Shown here: positions 1 to 4,967 of the stretch, piece by piece | Numbering within the stretch: the first letter of the stretch is position 1 | Layout of the letters: the number at the start of each line of letters is the position of its first letter | NCBI GenBank assembly: GCA_034437895.1 | Contig: DAOTTO010000212.1 | Coordinates: 1-7,645, forward strand | DNA: 7,645 nt | Direction of reading: 5' to 3' | From: JANRLJ01 sp034437895 | Lineage (GTDB): Bacteria > Chloroflexota > Anaerolineae > Aggregatilineales > Phototrophicaceae | Position numbers and translations under genes: made by a program | The notes under the pieces: generated by a model | Database searches by the model: none | What the model was told of the DNA's origin: nothing | What the model saw: the letters and a program-made list of their open reading frames with translations, nothing else

Positions 1-103
1 TACCCCACCCCTAAATCCCCTCCCCATTGCATGGAGAGGGGACTTCAAGATGCGTTTTTCTCCCCTTCTCCAATACTTGGAGAGGGGGCCGGGGGGTGAG
101 GTA
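1..103. repeat. Inverted-repeat element with two internal hairpins
   Basis: The two ends are imperfect inverted copies: TACCCCACCCC at 1-11 mirrors GGGGTGAGGTA at 93-103. Between them lie two G/C-rich hairpins. One is at about 18-42 (CCCCTCC... paired with GGAGAGGGG around ATTGCAT). The other is at about 62-89 (CCCCTTCTCCAA paired with TTGGAGAGGGG around TAC). The element carries no coding capacity. Similar C/T-rich hairpin repeats are, from memory, dispersed in intergenic DNA of Chloroflexota and cyanobacteria, so a non-autonomous MITE-like or REP-like element is likely. The left end coincides with the window edge, so it may continue upstream. No target-site duplication can be judged. Confidence 0.65.
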
Positions 104-165
104 AGCGAAAGTCCTGTTATCGTCAAAAATGGGGCGAAATCGATATTTTTAGTCGAGGCAAAGTT

Positions 166-606
166 ATGGTAAAAATTCAACTTGTTAATTTACAAATTCC
201 CACCCGCGTATGGGTGGAGCTTCATGCTGGCGACCCTGATGCGCGTGATGTCATCGTGCAAATGGAAGACGGCACCATTTATACGGCTGTATTCGTAACA
301 CTCTCTTATTTGCAGCGGCAAATGGAACTGACGTTTGAAATGTGCCAGCAAGTGCCGGAGACCGCGCCGGTACGTTTTGCTGCGCTGGACACGCCCCACA
401 TCGTCCTCGACAATCTGGAACGAGACACAATCGAAGACACGCTTGATAATTTATTAGCGATGGAAGTCTTCGAGGGTGTTTTTACCCGCGTTACAGAAAA
501 AGCTGAAGAGACTCAAACCACCACTACAATGACTGACACTGGACGACGCGCCACTCAGGAGGTTGCTGCCGTTGTTCTGTCGGATGTTCTCGTGGTTGAA
601 GCCTAG
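166..606 (+). CDS. Uncharacterised 146-aa protein with Thr-rich tail
   Basis: I do not recognise this gene with confidence. ATG at 166 is preceded by GAGG at 155-158 with 7-nt spacing, which supports the start. The protein is acidic and soluble, with no signal peptide or membrane helix. Residues 14-47 look like beta strands around an acidic turn (MEDGTIYTAVFVTL), followed by a helix at about 47-62, a strand at 78-82 (HIVLD) and a helix at 85-108 ending VFEGVFTRV. This alternating pattern resembles a small family of conserved hypothetical proteins that I recall only vaguely. Residues 111-130 are a low-complexity Glu/Thr linker (ETQTTTTMTDTG), and the last 15 residues are hydrophobic and Val-rich, so the tail is probably not part of the fold. 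It stands alone between the repeat element and the thrS leader. The sequence gives no basis for a function. Confidence 0.75.
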   Translation: MVKIQLVNLQIPTRVWVELHAGDPDARDVIVQMEDGTIYTAVFVTLSYLQRQMELTFEMCQQVPETAPVRFAALDTPHIVLDNLERDTIEDTLDNLLAMEVFEGVFTRVTEKAEETQTTTTMTDTGRRATQEVAAVVLSDVLVVEA

Positions 607-772
607 CCAGAAGTAAGCCTTTCTCGCACAACTTCATAGGCGGGCATATCCCCGCTGCTTGCACACGCAAGGACGTGAGAACATCAACAGCCCTGAGTAA
701 AGCGCTGGTCGTGTTTTCGCGTCTTTGCGTTTTGCTTATTATTTAGTCATGAGTGGACACGCCATGAGTAAT

Positions 773-821
773 GAGGAGGACGTTTGTTATGATGTGGCGA
801 ACTTTTAGCGCATTTTGCTGA
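773..821 (+). other. Possible leader ORF with strong Shine-Dalgarno
   Basis: GAGGAGG at 773-779 is the best ribosome-binding sequence in the window, and it sits 9 nt before ATG at 789. The ORF reads MMWRTFSAFC and stops with TGA at 819-821, 100 bp before thrS. A short translated leader upstream of an aminoacyl-tRNA synthetase would suggest translation-coupled control. However, the peptide has only one threonine, unlike classical Thr-rich attenuator leaders, and no terminator/antiterminator pair is evident. An overlapping frame (749-808, MSGHAMSNEEDVCYDVANF) lacks a good ribosome site. The arrangement may be coincidental. Confidence 0.22.
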
Positions 822-835
822 TATTCAGGTTGAAA

Positions 836-883
836 CTTTGACCTTTGTCTTTTATCTTTTGCTGAAAGCTGATTGCTGACAGC
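836..883 (+). repeat. Pyrimidine-rich and GCTGA mini-repeat tract
   Basis: Iterated CTTTG/CTTTT units at 836-860 run directly into GCTGAAAGCTGATTGCTGA at 861-879, which contains GCTGA three times at roughly 8-10 nt spacing and ends in CAGC. Tracts of this composition recur, from memory, in intergenic regions of many environmental bacterial genomes. The tract ends 38 nt before the thrS start codon, so it would lie in the 5' untranslated region or promoter. It is probably dispersed-repeat debris without a thrS-specific function. Confidence 0.45.
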
Positions 884-921
884 ACACCGCTCAATCTTGA
901 TCCTAACTGCTTGGAGAAAAA

Positions 922-2730
922 ATGTCTGAACAACGCTACGAAGACAGCCAACTTTATAAAATCCGGCACTCGCTCTCTCATATCATGGCGCAAGCCATGC
1001 TAGAGCGCTTCCCGGATGCTAAAATCGCCATCGGCCCGCCGATTGAAGATGGCTTTTATTATGACTTTGAACTGCCACACTCCCCCTCCGATGAGGATTT
1101 AAAGTGGGTGGAAACGCGCATGAAGAAGATCATCGGTGGCAATCATGCCTTCACCGTGCGTGAAGTCTCCGCCGACGAAGCGCGAGAACTCTTTAAGAAT
1201 CAGCCGTACAAGCTGGAACTGATTGATGATCTTGTGGCTGGGCGCGAGGACGAAAACGGCAATCAAATCGCCGCACCCGCCGAGAAAATCACGCTGTATA
1301 CGCAGGACAAATTCACGGATTTATGCCGGGGGCCGCACGTCGTCAGCACGAAGCAAATCGACGCGAAAGCCTTTAGCATCACCTATAAGCCGCTGGCGGG
1401 AGCCTATTGGCGCGGTGATGAACATCGCCAGCAGCTTACGCGCATTTACGGCACGGCCTGGGAAAGCGCGGACGATCTTAAGGATTATCTGCACCGCCTT
1501 GATGAAGCCAAACGGCGCGATCATCGTGTGGTCGGCGAAAAATTGGGACTGTTCGTTATTGACCAACTCGTCGGCAAAGGTCTTCCGCTGTGGAAGCCTA
1601 AAGGCACGATTCTGCGTGATACGCTGGAACGTTGGCTGCGACAGGCACAGATCGACGGCGGCTATCAGCCTGTTATCACGCCCCATATCGGTAAGCTGGA
1701 TTTGTATAGAACGTCGGGACATTATCCCTATTACAAAGACAGCCAATATACGCCGATTCAAGTCGATGACGAAGAATTTTTGCTCAAGCCGATGAACTGT
1801 CCTCATCACTGCATGATCTACAAGAGCGACATGCACTCGTATCGTGATCTGCCGATTCGTTACGCAGAATTCGGGACGGTGTATCGCTATGAACAATCAG
1901 GTGAACTGCACGGACTGACGCGAGTGCGCGGCTTTACGGTAGATGACGCGCATTTGTTCGTCACGCCGGAGCAGCTTTTGGAGGAATTCATCAAAGTCGT
2001 CAAATTGATTCAATATGTGTTCGGGTCGCTCGGCTTAAATGACTTTCGGGCGCGTGTCGGTTTACGTGATCCCAACAGCGACAAATATGTGGGTGATGAT
2101 GACCTATGGGAAAAAGCGGGCGGCGCAATTTTGCAGGCTTGCAAAGAACTGAATTTGCCGCATTCCATCGAAGAAGGCGAAGCAGCCTTCTATGGCCCCA
2201 AGCTGGATTTCATCTTCCGCGATGCCCTTAAGCGTGAATGGCAGTTAGGGACGGTGCAGGTGGATTACAATTTACCAGAACGTTTCGATCTGGAATATGT
2301 AGCGGAAGATAACACGCGCCGCCGTCCGGTGATGATTCATCGTGCGCCTTTCGGAAGCATGGAACGCTTTGTTGGCATTTTGATCGAGCATTTCGGTGGG
2401 GCGTTCCCCGTCTGGTTATCGCCTGTGCAAGTGATGGTTATACCGGTTACGGACAGCCACATCGAATATGCAGAAAGTGTAGCAGCCCAATTAAAGAAAT
2501 CCGGCTTGCGTGTGGAAGTGGATAACGGCAAGGCACGGATGGGCAACAAAATCCGCCAAGCGCGTGAGCAGCACATCCCCTATATGCTGATTGTTGGTGA
2601 TAATGACATCGCGGCAGGAACGGTCAGTGTCCGGCTGCGGACGGATGAAGACCTCGGTGCGCTGCCATTGGCAGATTTCGCCGCGATGGTGACAGGCATC
2701 ATTGATAACCATTCCCTCGACTTGCGCTAG
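922..2730 (+). CDS. thrS: Threonyl-tRNA synthetase, TGS-less form
   Basis: This class II aminoacyl-tRNA synthetase charges tRNA-Thr with threonine in the cytoplasm. The editing domain comes first (about 11-200), with HSLSH at 16-20 and CRGPH at 135-139 as the expected site for hydrolysing Ser-tRNA-Thr. The catalytic core follows (about 205-495). Zinc ligands by homology are C293 (KPMNCPHH), H344 (DDAH) and H473 (MIHRA). Motif 2 is YRYEQSGELHGLTRVRGF at 321-338 and motif 3 is GSMERFVGIL at 478-487. The anticodon-binding domain spans about 500-595. At 602 aa it is shorter than the roughly 640-aa E. coli enzyme because the N-terminal TGS domain is absent. An in-frame TAA at 904-906 shows that no longer start was missed. 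GGAG at 913-916, 5 nt before ATG, confirms the start. The active-site signatures I checked are intact, so it should be functional. Confidence 0.98.
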   Translation: MSEQRYEDSQLYKIRHSLSHIMAQAMLERFPDAKIAIGPPIEDGFYYDFELPHSPSDEDLKWVETRMKKIIGGNHAFTVREVSADEARELFKNQPYKLELIDDLVAGREDENGNQIAAPAEKITLYTQDKFTDLCRGPHVVSTKQIDAKAFSITYKPLAGAYWRGDEHRQQLTRIYGTAWESADDLKDYLHRLDEAKRRDHRVVGEKLGLFVIDQLVGKGLPLWKPKGTILRDTLERWLRQAQIDGGYQPVITPHIGKLDLYRTSGHYPYYKDSQYTPIQVDDEEFLLKPMNCPHHCMIYKSDMHSYRDLPIRYAEFGTVYRYEQSGELHGLTRVRGFTVDDAHLFVTPEQLLEEFIKVVKLIQYVFGSLGLNDFRARVGLRDPNSDKYVGDDDLWEKAGGAILQACKELNLPHSIEEGEAAFYGPKLDFIFRDALKREWQLGTVQVDYNLPERFDLEYVAEDNTRRRPVMIHRAPFGSMERFVGILIEHFGGAFPVWLSPVQVMVIPVTDSHIEYAESVAAQLKKSGLRVEVDNGKARMGNKIRQAREQHIPYMLIVGDNDIAAGTVSVRLRTDEDLGALPLADFAAMVTGIIDNHSLDLR

Positions 2731-2740
2731 TAGCATAAGC

Positions 2741-2796
2741 AAAAGGGGTAAATTTTTAGCTAGAATCTGGTTAGAACTTTGTCCCTTCCCCTTTTT
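2741..2796 (+). terminator. Possible thrS terminator hairpin
   Basis: AAAAGGGG at 2741-2748 is perfectly complementary to CCCCTTTT at 2788-2795, and the right arm merges into TTTTTCTTT. It begins 10 bp after the thrS stop. The loop of about 39 nt is long for an intrinsic terminator and the stem has only four G-C pairs. The T-rich end fits, but the stability is doubtful. It would separate thrS from the kinase promoter just downstream. Confidence 0.38.
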
Positions 2797-2809
2797 CTTT
2801 ATGGTCATA

Positions 2810-2846
2810 TCGACCTGCGCCTAACTATTGAGGTATAATAAAGCAA
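2810..2846 (+). promoter_or_regulatory. Sigma-70-type promoter of the histidine kinase
   Basis: TATAAT at 2834-2839 matches the -10 consensus at all six positions. TCGACC at 2810-2815 matches four of six -35 positions with an 18-bp spacer. Transcription should begin near 2846. That leaves a 5' leader of only about 15 nt to the GTG at 2861, or about 33 nt to the ATG at 2879, with no evident Shine-Dalgarno in either case. The prediction rests on sequence match alone. Confidence 0.55.
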
Positions 2847-2878
2847 GCCCTCATAGCTAAGTGGTTCTTAATTCAAAT

Positions 2879-4303
2879 ATGCTAAACATTGATTTGCGTA
2901 CAAAATTAGCAGCTTTCCAAAAGCATACTTTTCCGCTTTTTGACGATACGATTCCTCACATCCCTCAGCGCACGGTATGGTTATTGACCGTGATGACTAT
3001 ACTACTTGTAATCTTCAACCTAGCGACCCTCATGTTCATGGGGTCGCTGGGGTATCCAATACGTACAGTGATCGCGCTGATCGGTATGGGCATCATCATC
3101 GGTGCGGGAATTTACCTGCTACGTCGCAGCCGTTACTACAACCTGCAACTGAAAGAGCAGTCTCGTGCTTTAATCGAAAACGAAGAACGCTATCGAAGTC
3201 TCATCAAGCTGAGCTTTGAAGCCCTCTTACTCCATGACGAAGGTGTAGTTGTAGACGGCAACGAGACCTTGGAGCGTATGTTCGGTTATACGCTTTCAGA
3301 AGCCATTGGAAGATCCGTATTGGATTTCGCCGCGCCGGAATCGCGCCGTGACTTGATTAATCGGCAGCGGTTGAGTATTGGCGAGGGTACTTTTGAATCC
3401 ACTGCCCGCCGCAAGGATGGCTCGACTTTTCCTGTGGAAATATTGGAGCGGACAGCAATTTACCGGGGACGACCCGTGCAAGCTGTCGTCATGCGTGATA
3501 TTACTGACCGTAAACGGTTGGAAAATCAAAAGATCGAATTAGCGGTTGAACGTCAGCGGGTGAATGTGCTTCAGCGTTTCATCAGCGATGCCTCTCATGA
3601 CTTCCGAACCCCCTTAACGACGATGAAAACCAGCCTATATCTGATTAAAAATATCAAAGATAACCCTGAAAAACAGGCGCGATATATTCAAACGTTGGAA
3701 CAGCAGACCAGCCGTTTGGAAAAGCTGCTCGATGACCTGCTCATCATGTCCCGATTGGAACGTGCGGCGGATGAATTCTTGCTTGATCCAATCGAACCGA
3801 ACAGCCTGCTGCGCGAAATAAGCGCGATCTTCCAATCGCGTTACCAGAACAGGGCGCAAACACTCGTCATGGCATTGGACGAAACAGTGCCACCCATCTG
3901 GGCAGATAAAACCATGTTGGCACAGGCGCTTAATCGTTTGTTGGAAAATGCGTTTAATTACACCCCCGAAGAAGGCAAAGTGACCTTGCGAACCAGTATT
4001 TCCGGGGCATGTGTGCGGTTAGAAGTCGAAGATACGGGCATGGGTATCGACGCGGAAAATTTGCCCTATATCTTCGATAGTTTTTATCGCGCCGATACAG
4101 CGCGAGGCGTTAACGGCGGCGGCACAGGCTTAGGATTAGCGATTGCGCGTAAGATTATCGAAGCGCACGATGGCAGTATTGAAGTAAAAAGCATGGTAGG
4201 AAAAGGCACCAGCGTCAGCGTCCTGCTGCCTTATGTTACAGCACAGCTATCGACTCAATCTCAACCAGCGCCCCAATCGGCAGTCGCCCAGCCTGTATTG
4301 TAG
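2879..4303 (+). CDS. Membrane PAS-domain sensor histidine kinase
   Basis: This is an inner-membrane sensor kinase of a two-component system. Counting from GTG 2861, residues 39-61 and 66-87 are two membrane helices joined by only a few residues, so there is almost no external sensing loop. A coiled linker leads to a cytoplasmic PAS domain (about 107-218, ending MRDITDRKRLE), the likely signal input. The dimerisation/phosphoacceptor helix carries SHDFRTPL with H246. The ATPase domain has the N box (LLENAFNYTP, N363), G1 (DTGMGI, 391-396), an F box (YIFDSFYR) and G2 (GGGTGLGLA, 419-427). All are intact. ATG 2879 is preferred over GTG 2861, which directly follows an in-frame TAA; neither has a clear ribosome site. 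The Gln/Pro/Ala tail after about residue 460 overlaps ridA and looks like a late extension. No response regulator is nearby, so the partner is unknown. Confidence 0.93.
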   Translation: MLNIDLRTKLAAFQKHTFPLFDDTIPHIPQRTVWLLTVMTILLVIFNLATLMFMGSLGYPIRTVIALIGMGIIIGAGIYLLRRSRYYNLQLKEQSRALIENEERYRSLIKLSFEALLLHDEGVVVDGNETLERMFGYTLSEAIGRSVLDFAAPESRRDLINRQRLSIGEGTFESTARRKDGSTFPVEILERTAIYRGRPVQAVVMRDITDRKRLENQKIELAVERQRVNVLQRFISDASHDFRTPLTTMKTSLYLIKNIKDNPEKQARYIQTLEQQTSRLEKLLDDLLIMSRLERAADEFLLDPIEPNSLLREISAIFQSRYQNRAQTLVMALDETVPPIWADKTMLAQALNRLLENAFNYTPEEGKVTLRTSISGACVRLEVEDTGMGIDAENLPYIFDSFYRADTARGVNGGGTGLGLAIARKIIEAHDGSIEVKSMVGKGTSVSVLLPYVTAQLSTQSQPAPQSAVAQPVL

Positions 4304-4616
4304 TACGGGCAGGCGGTGCATCGGGGAAGAACGTCGCATAAATCGTATTCATCTCCGCGAAGTCGTCCATATTTGCTAAAAACACGCTTATCTTGACGAC
4401 TTTATCTAAAGATGACCCCGCCGCTTCTAAAACGGTGCGAAGATTTTTCAAGACCTGTTCCGTCTGTTCACGGATTCCGCCTTCGATCATTTTTCCCTCT
4501 GCGAGAACAATCCCCACCTGCCCGGCGGTATAGACCATGCCATTAGCAATAATGGCATGAGAATACGGGCCGGCGGCGCGAGGTGCGTTTTCTGCAAAAA
4601 CAACTTGCTTAGTCAC
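4236..4616 (-). CDS. ridA: RidA-family enamine/imine deaminase
   Basis: RidA (YjgF/YER057c/UK114) proteins are cytoplasmic trimers. They hydrolyse reactive enamines and imines such as 2-aminoacrylate, released by PLP enzymes like threonine/serine dehydratase, to keto acids and ammonia. The 126-aa length is typical. Family hallmarks are GPYSHAI with Y18, VYTAGQVG at 28-35, the helix around QTEQVLKNLRTVLEAAGSSL, PARTTIQAGRLP with the key arginine R104, and the closing VEIESIAVL with E119. The arginine and the glutamate mark this as an active archetypal-type RidA, not one of the arginine-lacking Rid subgroups. The start is GTG at 4616 and is well supported by AAGGAG 7 nt upstream. Its last 68 bp lie antisense to the end of the kinase gene. 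It is divergent from the YtxH-like gene. Its exact imine substrate cannot be read from sequence. Confidence 0.95.
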   Translation of the reverse strand: MTKQVVFAENAPRAAGPYSHAIIANGMVYTAGQVGIVLAEGKMIEGGIREQTEQVLKNLRTVLEAAGSSLDKVVKISVFLANMDDFAEMNTIYATFFPDAPPARTTIQAGRLPIGALVEIESIAVL

Positions 4617-4623
4617 GTTTTAT

Positions 4624-4629
4624 CTCCTT
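4624..4629 (-). promoter_or_regulatory. Shine-Dalgarno fixing the ridA GTG start
   Basis: On the minus strand AAGGAG lies 7 nt before the GTG codon at 4616-4614. The near-perfect match at ideal spacing decides the start in favour of GTG and gives the expected RidA N-terminus, MTKQVVFAENAP. No convincing -35/-10 pair is seen further upstream on this strand. TTGCAC followed 17 nt later by TAATGT is only a weak candidate. Confidence 0.75.
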
Positions 4630-4740
4630 AAAGCACATTTAAATTCACACGTACATTAACGCGCCCTAAAATATCGTGCAAGGACAAGCATTCCGCGCTA
4701 CAATAGGACAAATGAGAAGCTAACGACAGGTGTGCGACAT

Positions 4741-4953
4741 ATGAACAAAGTTTACAGTTGGATAATCGGGTTATCTGCCGGAGTAGCACTTGGCGTACTG
4801 CTGATCGCGCTGTTTTCACCTGTTTCCGGGGATGAAGTCATCCGCCGCCTGAAAGCGAGCTTTGATGAAACCTTAGAAGAAGCCCGCCTCGCGGCTGAAT
4901 CCAAACGAAAAGAACTGGAAGCAGAACTGGCGAAAATGCAAAAAAGCGCTTAG
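4741..4953 (+). CDS. YtxH-like small membrane protein
   Basis: This is a 70-aa protein with one N-terminal membrane helix (about residues 6-26, glycine-spaced: GLSAGVALGVLLIALFSP). A junction SPVSGDEVIRRLK follows, then a charged helix rich in Glu, Lys and Ala to the C-terminus, probably a coiled coil in the cytoplasm. The Gly-rich helix followed by a (S/A)PxSG-(D/K)E-(x)RxxL junction is characteristic of YtxH-domain proteins. These are often general-stress or envelope proteins of unknown mechanism. ATG 4741 is chosen over an in-frame GTG at 4732, which would add only MRH; AGG at 4728-4730 is a modest ribosome site for the ATG. A TACAAT box at 4699-4704 could be its -10, though no good -35 is present. 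It ends 14 bp from the convergent protease gene. Confidence 0.72.
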   Translation: MNKVYSWIIGLSAGVALGVLLIALFSPVSGDEVIRRLKASFDETLEEARLAAESKRKELEAELAKMQKSA

Positions 4954-4967
4954 TTGTAGAGGACAGC

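Larger units (their letters stand above)
607..921. other. 315-bp gene-free thrS leader region
   Basis: This stretch holds no substantial gene. It contains two short stem-loops: GCGGG/CCCGC at 640-655, and TTGC/GCAA at 659-670. A TATTAT box at 737-742 could be a -10 element, but its -35 (TTTTCG, 714-719) is poor. It also carries the fragment CTTTGCGTTTT at 723-733, a very strong Shine-Dalgarno at 773-779 ahead of a 10-codon ORF, and a pyrimidine-rich mini-repeat at 836-883. No T-box signature such as GGTGGNACCGCG is visible, nor an intrinsic terminator. It must contain the thrS promoter unless thrS is read from the upstream gene. Confidence 0.6.

Noticed and set aside
749..808. Nineteen-codon ORF MSGHAMSNEEDVCYDVANF upstream of thrS.
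   Set aside because: It has no Shine-Dalgarno before its start, and the strong SD at 773-779 lies inside it and fits the next frame better.
607..921. T-box riboswitch or thrL-like attenuator for thrS.
   Set aside because: No T-box bulge sequence, no terminator with a T-tract and no Thr-rich leader peptide were found; only the weak mini-ORF is reported.
1223..1896. Long open frames of about 190 codons overlapping thrS, one in another + frame (1223-1795) and one antisense (1321-1896).
   Set aside because: Both lie wholly inside the conserved thrS coding region, have basic or unstructured compositions typical of shadow frames, and match no family I recognise.
4677..4704. Promoter for the YtxH-like gene based on TACAAT.
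   Set aside because: The -10-like box is good but no -35 close to TTGACA lies 16-18 bp upstream, so it is mentioned only in the gene entry.
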